From Balaenoptera acutorostrata (Eukaryota; Chordata; Mammalia; Artiodactyla; Balaenopteridae), in assembly GCF_949987535.1 (NCBI RefSeq), contig NC_080067.1:60756405-60820404 (forward strand): a stretch of DNA of 64,000 bases. The letters are read 5' to 3'. Each line of letters starts with the position of its first letter. The stretch's first letter is position 1. Shown here piece by piece: positions 10,563-21,340 of the stretch. Made by a program: the position numbers and the translations under genes. Below the pieces are notes generated by a model. That model did no database searches. It worked only from the letters and a program-made list of their open reading frames with translations, and was not told the DNA's origin.

Positions 10563-11441
10563 CTTCTCTGTCTTTCTGTAACTGTGGTTTTTGGTCCACA
10601 GGCTGCAGGATTGTAGTTTTTCTTGCTTCTGTTGTCTGCCCTCTGGTGGTTGAGGCTAAGAGGGTTGATGGGAGGCTCTGGTGGTGGGTAGAGCTGACTG
10701 TTGCTGTGGTGGTCAGAGCTCAGTAAAACCTTAATCCACTTGACTGTTGATGGGTGGGGCTGGGTTCCCTCCCTGTTGGTTGTTTTGCCTGAGGCAACCC
10801 AACACTGGAGCCTACCCGTGCTCTTTGGTGGGATTAATGGCAGACTCTGGGAGGGCTCACGCCAAGGAGAACTTCCCAGGACCTCTGCTGCCAGTGTCCT
10901 TATCCCCACGGTGAAACAGAGCCACCACTTGTCTCTGCAGGAGACCCCCCAACACCAGCAGGTACGTCTGGTTCAGTCTCCCCCAGGGTCACTGCTCCTT
11001 CCCCTGGGTCCCGATGCACACATTACTTTGTGTGTGCCCTCCAAGAGTGGGGTCTCTGTTTCCCCCAGTCCTGTCACAGTCCTGCAATCAATTCCCACTA
11101 GACTTCAAAGTCTGATTCTCTAGGAATTCCTCCTCCCGTTGCCGGACCCCCAGGTTGGGAAGCCTGACGTGGGGCTCAGAACCTTCACTCCAGTGGGTGG
11201 ACTTCTGTGGTATAAGTGTTCGCCAGTCTGTGAGTCACCCACCCAGCAGTTATGGGATTTGATTTTACTCTGATTGCGCCCCTCCTACCGTCTCACTGTG
11301 GCTTCTCCTCTGTCCTTGGACGTGGGGTATCCTCCTTGGTGAAGTCCAGGGTCTTCCTGTCAATGATTGTCCAGCAGCCAGTTGTGATTCTGGTGCTCTC
11401 GCAAGAGGGAGTGAGAGCACGTCCTTCTACTCCGCCATCTT
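10563..11441 (-). promoter_or_regulatory. L1 5' UTR with internal promoter
   Basis: About 880 bases of GC-richer leader upstream of ORF1, the usual location of the L1 internal pol II promoter. Its distal part is unlike the distal leader of the L1 at 33895, while the ORF1-proximal part is related in layout. Full length here means the element could carry its own promoter. The promoter function is inferred from position and family, not from assayed motifs. Confidence 0.7.
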
Positions 11442-11443
11442 GG
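11431..11443 (-). promoter_or_regulatory. YY1-like site at the L1 5' end
   Basis: The minus strand reads CCAAGATGGCGGA at the very start of the element. This matches the AAGATGGC core of YY1 sites. In human L1 a YY1 site near the 5' end fixes the transcription start; a similar role here is inference. Confidence 0.55.
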
Positions 11444-13230
11444 TTAATCTCTTTAAAAGGGTTCAAAGAAGATGAGAAACATCAATTCAACTCATTTATT
11501 ATCCTGAAAAATAATTTAAAAATCAAAAATTTATTTTGTCCATCTCAATCTTGGTCTACACTATTTGTAAAACATGTCTAGTAGAACATAATTCCACAAA
11601 ATTGCTCTGTGTAAATAGGGTGTTCTTTGAGGTCAAATACCTGAGAAAATCTGTGAACTTTATGCCCCTCCTGGAGAAACGCAGAGCACAGAAGCATGTT
11701 TCAGTTTCCAAAACTTCTTAAGTAAAGAAGCTCACTTAGTTTTGTTCTGCCTAAAAGTTTATTTGACCACAGTCATCTCTTTGAGTAGCACCTATTAACA
11801 TTTCTCAAAACTGCTGTCCCTTAGACCATACCATGGAAAACCTTGAACTACAAAGCACCAATTAGCGAATCTTGAATTATATGGTAATTTGGTGGAAATT
11901 TCAGATTCCCTCCTGATTAAATTGACAAATATTTTTTAAAACCTACTAAACAAAGTCTCTGTTCCATATCCAGATACTTGAAAATGTGCAGAAATAGCCT
12001 CTGTGTCTCCTTCAGTTCTACAAATCTTTTAGAAACTTATGTTGTGATATATTTTGGAAGTACACATCGTAAATGTTTCTTACTGTATAAGCATTCAAAG
12101 AATTTCATTCGTTAAATAAATACAAGCAAATAGTGAGTCAACTAAATCTTCCCAGTATACCTTAAAATCATCAAAATGCAATCTTGGCATTAAGAGAAAG
12201 ACTACCTTAAAAGTTATTAGCTTTGAGATATATTTAGAGAAAAAGGAAATTAGAGAAATCAATATTTGTAGGAAAATAGAGATGTCACTGGCTAATAATT
12301 CCAGTGAAATAACCAGATCGAAAGTCTGACCTTTCAGCTAAGAAAAACAACGTGCTGAGTTTAATTCACAAAAGATGGAGTAGAAAATCATGGAGATAAA
12401 TGGCTAAGAAAAAGCTTTAGAAGATCACATCAAATTACCCCAAATGAACTGCTTTCACGAATGCCAAGAAACTAGAACAACTTCTGATTTTTTAAAACAA
12501 TGAGAATATGGATATGTCTTACATAATTTTCGTATTTGCTGCCTTCTAAATACACTCCTATCTATCTCCAACTCCACCTGCATAAAACAAGAAATGAAAC
12601 AATGGAAGTTCAGAAAAGGACATTTTTCTGAATAGAACACACACATCTTTGAGCCTAGTTCAGGACACACTGAGCTAATATATTTTATCTCACACATACA
12701 TGTGTGATGCGGAAGGAGGAATTTCAGGGTGCTAGGGTAGCGTCTATTATCTCCATTACTTCAGTTATCCCTTCTCTCTTTATTCAATAAACCCGTTTTG
12801 AGAGACAGATATCAGCATATTGTCAAGTGCTTGGGGGTGAACTTTGTCAGAACCTAGCAAGGCAGAGAGAGAGACTCATTAAAGTACAAGTTAGAAAGGG
12901 ATGCATACAATTAACTAACAGGGAAAAGACAGCCAGACCACTGCTCCAGAAGCAGCTGATGCAAGCAGAGCTTTGATAGAGCTCATCTGTGATCCTCCTC
13001 CTCTTTCCTCATGTGCTCACGCCCAGCTGGCCAAGGCTAGACTCAGGCAAAATGTGAACCTGATAAAAAGTTCTCTTCAAGATACCATTATTCTTCCCTC
13101 ACACCAGCTACACAAGTTGTTTTAGACCCTTAATCGAGGCACTGAGTACTCCCAGTCTGACACATCTGCTCAGGGTACTGGCAAAGCAGGGGCCTAAAAG
13201 AGAGAAAAGTTAAGAATTTGATTTTTGATA
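11442..13230. other. Unassigned DNA
   Basis: About 1.8 kb without a gene. There are weak old-repeat echoes near 11795-11850 and 12775-12900, but nothing I can name. The minus-strand frame at 12455-12697 has no recognisable domain. Confidence 0.4.
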
Positions 13231-13375
13231 CTTTTTTTAAGTATCGGCTTAAAAGACACGGCTGTGCCGTGTCTTAGTTGAGGCATGCGGTATCTAGTCC
13301 CCTGACTGGGATCGAACCTGGGACCCCTGCATTGGGAGCGCGGGGTCTTAACCGCTGGACTGCCAGGGAAGTCCC
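13231..13375 (-). mobile_element. Short tRNA-derived SINE, minus strand
   Basis: Read on the minus strand it begins GGGACTTCCCTGGCAGTCC, has a B-box-like GGTTCGATCCC, and ends in A-rich sequence near 13232-13240. It is about 145 bases, half the length of the CHR-type SINEs here, and belongs to a related but different tRNA-derived subfamily. Target duplications are not clear. Confidence 0.85.
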
Positions 13376-13435
13376 TTGATATATTTTTAAGCATCAAAGC
13401 AGTCAACACGGAGGGAGAAAAGCAAAATTTTTTCG

Positions 13436-13580
13436 AAATATTTACCTATTTATCTATATATAGAGACATTTAGACATATATATGTACCTATATATTACAC
13501 ACATACATATATTCAGAGAGATAGGTAGATAGATGATTGATAGATTAACAGACAGACGGATGGATAGATAGATAGATAAA
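13436..13580. repeat. AT-rich simple repeat and GATA microsatellite
   Basis: TATA/ACATA-rich sequence runs into imperfect (GATA)n at about 13520-13578. Confidence 0.85.
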
Positions 13581-13869
13581 AACGGGAGGAGATGCCATCC
13601 TGTTTTCAATGTCTGAGGATGTTAGGGGTTTAACTGGCCCTACACTGGATGCCACTTAGCAACCCACTCCTCTGTGATCCACCGTTTATTTACCTCTCTT
13701 ACTCCATCAGAATAAAACTGTCTCAACTCTCATATAAAGTTGCTGCAATTATTCATCTCTACAACCCTCCTAGAGAGTAATTTAGGAAATTATATCTATA
13801 TGAAATAGTGTCATAAGGAATATAGATATGCATATGTGTATATGTGTGTGTGCTGTAAATTATACACAC

Positions 13870-14095
13870 TCTTTTTCCAGAAATGTACCCTAAGGGCCAA
13901 GTATAAAATTTCTATTATGAACTGAAACATTTAACAATAAGAAATGGTCCTCACAGCATAGTTTATAAATGTATAAACCAAAAGTGTATAAACCTTATAA
14001 CCAACTTACATATTCAATAGAGAAGTACTTTTTTAAATTGTGCTATATATAAAAACTGAATACTATAATCATTCAAGACTCAGTTTAAGAAAACA
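13870..14095 (+). mobile_element. Probable ancient L1M ORF2 fragment
   Basis: Degenerate stretch whose word order (a 'catagtttataa' block, then 'caatagagaagta…aaattgtgctatata…aaaactgaatactata') follows the C-terminal ORF2 region of old L1s. It is very diverged and supported by pattern only. Confidence 0.4.
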
Positions 14096-14099
14096 AAAA

Positions 14100-14619
14100 C
14101 CCTTTCAGTATCTCATTCAGAAAGGGGTGTAACATAGAAATTCAGTGCCTACAAATTGCTGGAAGGAGCAGAGAGGTCAAGGAGCCACCACTGGACCACT
14201 AGCTCCAAGGTCACACGAGCCTGGCTAGAAACCAGGGACGAGAAAACTGTTGCTGCTGCTGCTGCCACCCTACATCACAAAGATGGCAGCTCCCCACTGG
14301 CACATGGGGTTTGGCCACAGGAAACACACCCACCTGACTTGCTGCAGGCACCACAGCAGCAAGAAGACGGCCTCCGCCTCCCTTCTGTCTCCTAAATTTC
14401 ATGTGTGTCCATTTTACTGCTAGAATCTAAATCATACCCAGAACGCTAACAGAAATCTAATTTAGGGTACGTAGTGTTTAGCTTACTGGCCCCAGTAATA
14501 CAAAAAAGAACACAGAAGACAATGGGGATGGATACTGAGTCCTGAGAGGAGACGACTTCAAAACTAAAGTCCTTCAAAATTATTTTGGAGAAGACCTATT
14601 GTTGACAATTTTTTAAAAA
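14100..14619. other. Unassigned DNA with a short GCT repeat
   Basis: A TGCTGCTGCTGCTGC run near 14250-14267 accounts for a glutamine-rich minus-strand frame, which I do not take as coding. It may be an old LTR or DNA repeat, but I cannot assign it. Confidence 0.35.
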
Positions 14620-15020
14620 CACTCAGAAGGCAAAACCATGGAGACAACCAAAGTGGTTACGGCGGGTGGTGTGGGGGGAAATGAACAGGCAGAGCACAGA
14701 GGAGTTTAGGGCAGTGAAAATGCTCTGTATGGTGTTATAAAGATGGGTATATGTATTTATACTTTTGTCCAAATGTATAGAGTGTACAACACCAAGAGTG
14801 AACCTAAGGTAAACTATGGACATTGAATTATTATAATGTGTCAATGTATGTTCATCCTTGGTAAAAAATGTACCATTCTGGTGAGTGATGTTGATAATGG
14901 GAGAGACTGTGCATATGTGAGGTCAGGGCATATGTAGGAAATCTCTGTACCTTCTTCTAATTTTGTTGTAAGCCTAAAACTGCTCTAAAAAATAAAGGCT
15001 TTTTTAAAAAGACAGAGAAG
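14620..15020 (+). mobile_element. L1M 3' UTR end
   Basis: Matches the typical 3' end of mid-age mammalian L1: 'gggcagtgaaaatgctctgtatg', 'gtacaacaccaagagtgaac', 'gtgatgttgataatggg' and 'cctaaaactgctctaaaaaataaa' in the right order, followed by A-rich sequence. Only the 3' UTR remains. Confidence 0.8.
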
Positions 15021-15102
15021 AAAATGAAAACTATAAAATTAAAAAAAAAAAACCTCAGGTTATACTGACCTACCAAAATCATGTTTCAAAACAGAATGTA
15101 AT

Positions 15103-16343
15103 GAAAAGATGCTCAACATCACTAATTATTAGAGAAATGCAAATCAAAACTACAATGAGGTATCACCTCACCCTGGTCAGAATGGCCATCATCAAAAAAT
15201 CTACAAACAATAAATGCTGGAGAGGGTGTGGAGAAAAGGGAACCCTCTTACACTGTTGGTGGGAATGTAAATTGATACAGCCACTATGGAGAATAGTATG
15301 GAGGTGCCTTAAAAAACTAAAAGTAGGGGCTTCCCTGGTGGCGCAGTGGTTGAGAATCTGCCTGCTAATGCAGGGGACACGGGTTCGAGCCCTGGTCTGG
15401 GAAGATCCCACATGCCACGGAGCAGCTGGGCCCGTGAGCCACAATTGCTGAGCCTGCGCGTCTGGAGCCTGTGCCCCGCGACGGGAGGGGCCGCGATAGA
15501 GAAAGGCCCGCGCACCGCGATGAAGAGCGGTCCCCGCACCGCGATGAAGAGTGGCCCCCGCTTGCCGCAACTGGAGAAAGCCCTCGCACGAACCGAAGAC
15601 CCAACACAGCCAAAAATAAATAAATAAATAAATAAGAAAATCCTATAAAAAAAAAAAAAAAAAAAAACTAAAAGTAGAACTACCATATGACCCAGCAATC
15701 CCACTACTGGGCATATACCCAGAGAAAACCATAATTCAAAAAGACACACACACCCCAGTGTTCATTGCAGCACTATTTACAATAGCCAGGACATGGAAGC
15801 AACCTAAATGTCCATCAACAGAGGAAAGGATAAAGGAGATGTGGTAATATATACAATGGAATATTACTCAGCCATAAAAAGGAACGAAATTGGGTCATTT
15901 GTAGAGACATGGAATGACCTAGAGACTGTCATACAGAGTGAAGTAAGTCAGAAAGAGAAAAACAAATATGGTATATTAACACATATATGTGGAATCTGAA
16001 AAAATTGGTATAGACGATCTTATTTATAAAGCAGAAATAGAGACACAGAAGTAGAGAACAAATGTATTGTTACCAAGGGGGAAAGTGGGGGTGGGATGAA
16101 TTAGGAGATGGGTATTGACATATATACACTATTGATACTATGTATAAAATAGATAACTAATGAGAACCTACTGTATAGTACAGGGAACTCTACTCAGTGC
16201 TCTGTGGTGACCTAAATGAGAAGGAAATCCAAAACAGAGGGGATATATGTATACATATAACTGATTCACTTTGCTGTACAGTATAAACTAACACAATATT
16301 GTAAAGCAACTATACTCCAATAAAATTATTTTTTAATTAAAAA
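15103..16343 (+). mobile_element. 5'-truncated L1, 3' complete, with nested SINE
   Basis: Plus-strand L1 tail covering the last part of ORF2 (starting at [13 protein letters not shown]) and a full-length 3' UTR ending in CTCCAATAAAA and poly(A). A perfect 15-bp target duplication AAAACAGAATGTAAT flanks it at 15088-15102 and 16344-16358. The ORF2 remnant stops near 15999 and is split by a SINE at 15327-15661. Its 3' UTR continues about 170 bases past the point where the L1 at 5574 ends. Confidence 0.95.
15327..15661 (+). mobile_element. CHR-type SINE nested in L1, duplicated-unit form
   Basis: Same subfamily as the SINE at 2814, with two tandem 24-bp units (15512-15535 and 15536-15559). The target duplication AAAAAACTAAAAGTAG (15311-15326 and 15662-15677) is L1 sequence, so the SINE landed in the L1 after that element was in place. 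The tail is (AAATA)n plus a long A run. Confidence 0.95.
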
Positions 16344-16358
16344 AAAACAGAATGTAAT

Positions 16359-17855
16359 AGTATGATCCATTTTTGATCCTACTTTGAGGAGAAACCCCCA
16401 AATCCACTGCTTTTGGAACTCTTAGTATATGCTTACCATATACTTATTTTGCTTCAGATTAAAGGAGTAATCATGGTAGAAGGGATGAAGGAAAGAATGA
16501 ATCTCCTTTGTGTTCAACTTTGTCTTCTGATACTTTGCTTATAAGAAAATTAAAGAGTTTAGCCTAGTATTCTACAAACTTAAGAAAACTAAAACAGTAT
16601 AATTTGGTTCACTCATTTATTTGCTCATTCAGCAAGTAGCTATTGGTAGCTTACCATGTACAAGGTTTTTTCAAATATGTTTGGCAACTGTGCTTCCATT
16701 AACTTGACTTCCTTTTTTACTACAGGAATATAATCCCCTTACTGCAAGCATGCAATCCATCAATTACATGAAATAGGGTAACAGATATTTAAAGTATACC
16801 TTAACTTGTGTATTTTTAGTCAAGGGCTTAGTAGAGACTCTTGCACATTAGTCTAAATAAAATAACTACAAAGAAATTCCGTAAATGATGTACTAAATAG
16901 AAATTTGTAATGGAGGAAAACCTTGGAAATCAGAAATATTAGAAAAAGAAAGGTATGGCTAGAAACCATTTTAAATTGCTTAAAATTTTGAAAGGTTATG
17001 ATTATGCATTTTAGTCTAGGACTTCTTGAAAGCTATATAAAGAGTTCGCTTTTCAATGAAGGGTTCCTGGCGGTCTTCCATTCTTGATATGTTAAGAAGC
17101 CTCAGTTATAAAGGAGAGAATGAGAGAGGAAGGAAAAAGAAAGGGAGAAGGCACTTTATCCACAGATAGGGCAACCATAAAAACTAGCTTGTATAGAACA
17201 GTCTACTTTATACCTCTAGCTCTGCGTAACTACTAATGGTGCCCCCTTTTACTTTAAAAAGTTTTCCAATTTGAGAGGTAAATTACATGGCCATTCTAAT
17301 TGGTGAGAGGAGGAAAGAACTGGGATTATAAATAACATGAAATGAATGACATATTTAATGGGACATGCAGGGAGTGAAAAATCTACAGAGGAGAGGACTC
17401 ACTGAAATTGGGTCAGTTGACAGAAGAAAAGCATTATAAAACTACCGAATAGAATGATAAAGTACAACTCAATAAGCAAAGTTCAATTTACAGTCCTTCA
17501 CTAAATAACGCTGGATTTTATCCTCTCTTATCTTTAATTATTTATCAAATCAAATACTCATAATTTATCATATATCATTAGTCTGAAAGGATATCAGTAA
17601 GTCATGCTGTTCAATGTTTTTCAAATAGCCTTAGACCCAACTTTTCTAGAACAAAGAGCTAACTGCTGAAGGCCATTAGTATTTACAGACTTAGCATCTT
17701 TGAAATCACTCCTCATTTGGCCTCCCTGAAACCAGGCTTTCCTGCCTTATTTTCTATCTACACCCTTACTTTTCTATCCCCTTTCATAGCTTCTGTTTGC
17801 CTACCTGATCTTTAAATGTTGGCAATCTTAAATGCATAAGAGACATTTTGGGGAA
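16359..17855. other. Mostly unassigned DNA
   Basis: About 1.5 kb with no gene. A short L2-end-like piece ('ctcattcagcaagtagctattgg') lies near 16615-16680. The rest is AT-rich unique-looking sequence. Confidence 0.4.
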
Positions 17856-17859
17856 CAAT

Positions 17860-18242
17860 GAGTAAATATGAATATGAATTAGGTATTGTATTATGTTAGT
17901 AAATTTTTGCCAATTGTCTTATATATGATAATGGTATTGTGGTCATCCAGAACATGTCTTTAGTTTTAGGAGATGCCTGCTGAAATATTTAGGGGTAAAG
18001 TGTCATGATATCTACAGCCTATTTTGAAATAGTTTGGAGAAACAGGTATAGATAGACATAAATATAACTGTAGACGTATTTACAGAGATAGGTAGATAAA
18101 TGAACAAAATATGGCAAAATGTTAACAATGGTTAAATCCAGGTAGTAGATGTGTAGCTGTTCATTGCACCATGTAACCTTGCTTAAACTTTTGTATGTTT
18201 GAAAAGTTTTATAATAAAAAATAGAAAAAAAGTTTAAAAAAA
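17860..18242 (+). mobile_element. L1M 3' end
   Basis: Old L1 3' UTR. It contains 'ttaggagatgcctgctgaaatatttagggg', 'aagtgtcatgatatct', 'ggcaaaatgttaacaatgg' and 'ttcattgcaccatg', then AATAAAAAATAGAAAAA. It is a different subfamily from the piece at 14620. Confidence 0.75.
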
Positions 18243-18359
18243 TCATTTAAGTTGACGATCTTTTGGCATTCTAACCCCTGTCCCGCAATCCTCTCCAAAC
18301 TTTCAACCCGTCAAAATTTTGTTCTCGTACTTTTTCTCGGTGACCTCATACATTCCTTA

Positions 18360-19130
18360 ACTTTAAATACCAGCCACATATAGTTCATGCCCCCAAATCG
18401 TCTCTGGCTCACACCTCACCACCAAACTCCTGTATAGATAATAGAGCCAATTAAGCATTCCACCTAGATATCTCATATGCATGTCAAGTTAGACAGATCT
18501 AAAAGTGAAGTCCTGATTCCCACTGCCCAATAAATCTATTCACCTCCTCATATTCTTCAGCTAATTATCTAACACCTTTTTACAGCCAAAAACTTGAGTC
18601 AGAAATCCAGATATCATCCTTGATTCTCACATCACCCTCTTCCTCCATCCACTCAATTAATAAATTCTACCACTTTGACCTCCAAAATACAACTCAAGGT
18701 TCTGGATTTTTCCCCAGATTGTCACCACTACTCTGCTCCAGTCAACTTAATTATTCTTGCCTGGGCTAGGACAATAGCCTCTTGGTCATTATCTGTACTT
18801 CCTTTCTTTCCCCTTTACAATCTGCTCTCCACAGATTATCCAAGCTACTTTTTAAAAAAAACATAAATCTAGTCTGTAAATTTTCTGATTAAAATAAAAT
18901 GACTTCCCATCTCATTTACAACAAAATACATGTCCCTTATCAGGACCTTAAGGTCCGAGCTGGTCCCACCCCTGGCCACCTCTCCCACTTCACCTTAAGC
19001 TTCTCTCCACCCTTACTCATTGTTCTGCTCACACCAGCTTCCTTCCTGTGCTCAGAAATTGTTGACCCATTATTTCCTCAGAAGTTGTGTCCATACTCTT
19101 TCATCTGTTTGACGGGCACTTTATTTTTAT
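18360..19130 (+). mobile_element. L2 LINE fragment
   Basis: The pyrimidine-rich, sense-orientation order is typical of the L2 3' half: 'gccaattaagcattccacctagatatctcat', then 'gcctcttggtcatt…cctttacaatctgctctccaca', then 'gacttcccatctcatttac…gaccttaaggtcc…cctggccacctctcc'. It is heavily decayed; no reading frame survives. Confidence 0.65.
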
Positions 19131-19290
19131 TTATTTAACAAATCCTCAGATAGACCTTACTATGTGTCTGGGCTCTTTTTAAAAGAGCTTTAAGAATATT
19201 GACTCATTTAATACTCACAACAATTCTATGGTAAGTTCTGTTATTATCTTCCTATAATAGATGAGAAAAAAAGAGCATAACCATGTGGAA
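19125..19290 (+). mobile_element. MIR fragment
   Basis: The MIR core order is present: 'actatgtgtctgggct', 'gactcatttaatactcacaacaattctatgg' and 'tataatagatgagaaa'. It is ancient and non-coding. Confidence 0.8.
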
Positions 19291-19319
19291 CGATTGAGCA
19301 GTTTTATGTACATCATGTT

Positions 19320-19680
19320 ATAGAGAGTGAATTTTGTCGCCCCTTATTCATATGTTGAAGCCCTAATTCCAAATGTGATGGTATCTAGAATGGGGCTATC
19401 GGAGGTATTAAGGTTAAGATGTGGTCATGAGTGTGGGTCCTCATGGTGGTATTAGTGGCTTTATAAGAGGGGGGGGTCAATTCTCTCCCTGCCATGTGAG
19501 GACACAGCGAGAAGGCAGTGATCTGTAAGCCAGGAGTAGGGCCCTCTACAGGAGCCAGATCACCATGAACCCTGATCTTGGACTTCCCAGCTTCCATAAC
19601 CATGAGAAATAAATGTCTGTGGTTTAAGCCACCCAGTCTATGGTATTTTGTTATAACAGACTGAGCAGACTAGTATATAT
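19320..19680 (+). mobile_element. MLT1-type solo LTR (ERVL-MaLR)
   Basis: It carries the characteristic series 'ttattcatatgttgaagccctaatt', 'aatgtgatggtat', 'ccatgtgaggacacagcgagaaggc', 'gatcttggacttcccag' and 'gagaaataaatgtctgtgg', ending in 'tggtattttgttataacag'. No internal region is adjacent, so this is a solo LTR. An AATAAA lies near 19607. Confidence 0.85.
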
Positions 19681-19904
19681 CATAATTGATAGAACCAGGT
19701 TTTGAATCCAAACTGCCCTTTAAGCAACTGTACTGTATCACCTTAGATTCTTTTCTTCTGCAGGCTCAGATAAGTCTTTTAGACAAGGTCTTCTCGGAGT
19801 ACCCTTTCTACTTCATCTGAGCATTTTAGTGTTTCCTTCATTGTACTTTTCTCAAAGTACAATGCATATTTTTTCATTGTTGTTGTTCGGTTACCTTTTT
19901 GCTT

Positions 19905-20010
19905 ACCTGCTATATGACAGGCACTGCTAGGTAATGGGTGTACAATAATGCCTGAGATAGACCGTGTCCCTACTCACATAGAGCTTAGAGTCTAGATTAA
20001 TCTCCTTTTT
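19905..20010 (-). mobile_element. L2 3' end fragment
   Basis: 'atatgacaggcactgctaggtaatgggtgtacaataatgcc…catagagcttagagtctag' is the inverted L2 terminal sequence. Confidence 0.6.
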
Positions 20011-20734
20011 GCAATTTTATTTCAACACCAGAATCATAAACACTAGTAGAGAATGAATATAAAATGAAGAGTTAAGACCAGATGAAATCGGTTCAAACCA
20101 GAAGACAAGATGTAGGTGAGTATAAGGCAAGGAACTAGAAGTGCTGACCTAGGTGGGGTCACGGTAAGGCTGAAGAGACAGAAGTATGGAAATCAGAGGA
20201 GATGCTAATAGAGAGGATCTGATTAAAACTTTCCTCCCTCTCTTAAAAAAGGGTTCTCATTTATTTAGGATCTGTACCTGTCAGGCAAGGCCTGAGGCGG
20301 CCCTCAAACAGAAACAGCATGATCTGATTGTTAAAAAGGTGGATGTCCTAGCAAGCAGAATGAACCATGGTGGAAACTGGGATCCTGCCCCCATCTTTCA
20401 GAGACATGACATCAGCATTATGCGATACACTGGGCCACTAGTCACTCCCCTGATTTAAGTAATGCAAGATAAATGGAATTAATCCAACAACCTAGATGTT
20501 GCTCGTTTGGGAAGTCCGCGATCAAACATTTCCAGCTCAAGATGGGGTCTGTCATTTCTAAGAGGGCAAGAACTCAGTCAAATGCAGCTCCAGCACACAA
20601 TCTCAAGTTTGGCCCCCTGACTGCCCTGATGTGTGAGCTTCTCAGCTGATGTAAAAACAGGAGACACTACTTATGAAAACCTGTAGCTTTCAGCTTTAGT
20701 AAGTGGTTCTCCTAGTCTCAGGAACCTCAAACCT
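20011..20734. other. Unassigned DNA
   Basis: Includes a 90-codon plus-strand frame (20186-20458) with no domain I recognise and no splice or promoter context. It is not called as a gene. Confidence 0.35.
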
Positions 20735-20945
20735 TTATGAATACCTTCTACATGCCAAACATTGTTCAATGCACTAAAGATGCAGAAGTAACACAAAAAT
20801 GCAACAGTGTTCTGCTGTTATAGATCTTATATGTTAGTGAGAGAGTAAACAAGAAAAATGAATTAACTCATTAATTTAAAAATTATTTCTGATAATAATA
20901 GTGCTTTGAAGAAAATAAAACAGGGTCATGTGACAACAGAGTGAT
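20735..20945 (-). mobile_element. L2 fragment
   Basis: 'taccttctacatgccaaacattgttcaatgcac…gcagaagtaacac' followed by 'agatcttatatgttagtgagag' follows the inverted L2 3' end, strongly diverged. Confidence 0.55.
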
Positions 20946-21034
20946 TTAGTGGTGCAAGGACTACTAGTTCTCCAAGAGAACCCATCCAACTATAAAAGTA
21001 GAGTTGTACTGAGCACACGGATGCCCAGCTAAGT

Positions 21035-21340
21035 ACATTTCCCAGCCTCCCTTGCAGCAAGTGTGGTCATGTGATTATGTCCTCATCCATGAAATAGGGA
21101 AGGAAATAATGTATACCACTTTGGGTTCTAGACCTCCTCCATGCTCCCTTACGCCTTCTCATTGGTTAGAAACTGAATGCAGCAACAACCCAGCTGTAAT
21201 TATTCAGATGATGACAGTACTTTGAGCATAACAGACAGAATAAAATGAAAGGATCCTGGATACAAGAATGACCTCATGGAGTAGAATTTTCCTGTAACCT
21301 GGACCAAGCACATCAATACTATTATGTAAAAAAATAAGGA
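21035..21340 (+). mobile_element. Ancient interspersed repeat, family not named
   Basis: The order 'catttcccagcctcccttgcagc', 'tggtcatgtgatta', 'gacagaataaaatgaaaggatcctgg' and 'cctgtaacctgga' matches the element at 60175-60560 in layout. It looks like an old mammalian LTR or DNA element. I recognise the pattern but cannot give a reliable name. Confidence 0.5.

Larger units (their letters stand above)
5574..11441 (-). mobile_element. Full-length L1 retrotransposon with both ORFs intact
   Basis: Minus-strand LINE-1 of about 5.87 kb. It has a 5' UTR beginning AAGATGGCGGAG (11441 leftward), ORF1 (10562-9657), a 58-base gap, ORF2 (9598-5780), a short 3' UTR of about 190 bases, and an A-rich tail (T-rich 5574-5591 on plus). 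Both reading frames are open over their whole length and all catalytic residues I checked are present, so it may have been active recently. The 3' UTR stops at 'aacctgcagtata' and lacks the roughly 170 further bases seen in the L1s at 15103 and 33895. I could not find matching target-site duplications: the flanks 'gtattagttg' and 'ggttaatctc' do not match. Confidence 0.95.

Noticed and set aside
9883..10581. Long plus-strand frame (232 codons) opposite L1 ORF1
   Set aside because: It is the antisense shadow of a coding region; the serine/leucine-rich translation has no family features.
10701..11123. Plus-strand 140-codon frame in the L1 5' UTR
   Set aside because: Antisense to the leader, with no domain. 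Primate L1 has an antisense ORF0, but I see no basis to equate this with it.
14211..14402. Glutamine-rich small protein on the minus strand
   Set aside because: It comes from a short GCT/AGC microsatellite in unassigned DNA with no other coding evidence.
15309..15749. Long GC-rich frames across SINEs (also at 2805, 27113, 38058, 41809)
   Set aside because: The same translations recur in every SINE copy; SINEs are pol III, non-coding elements.
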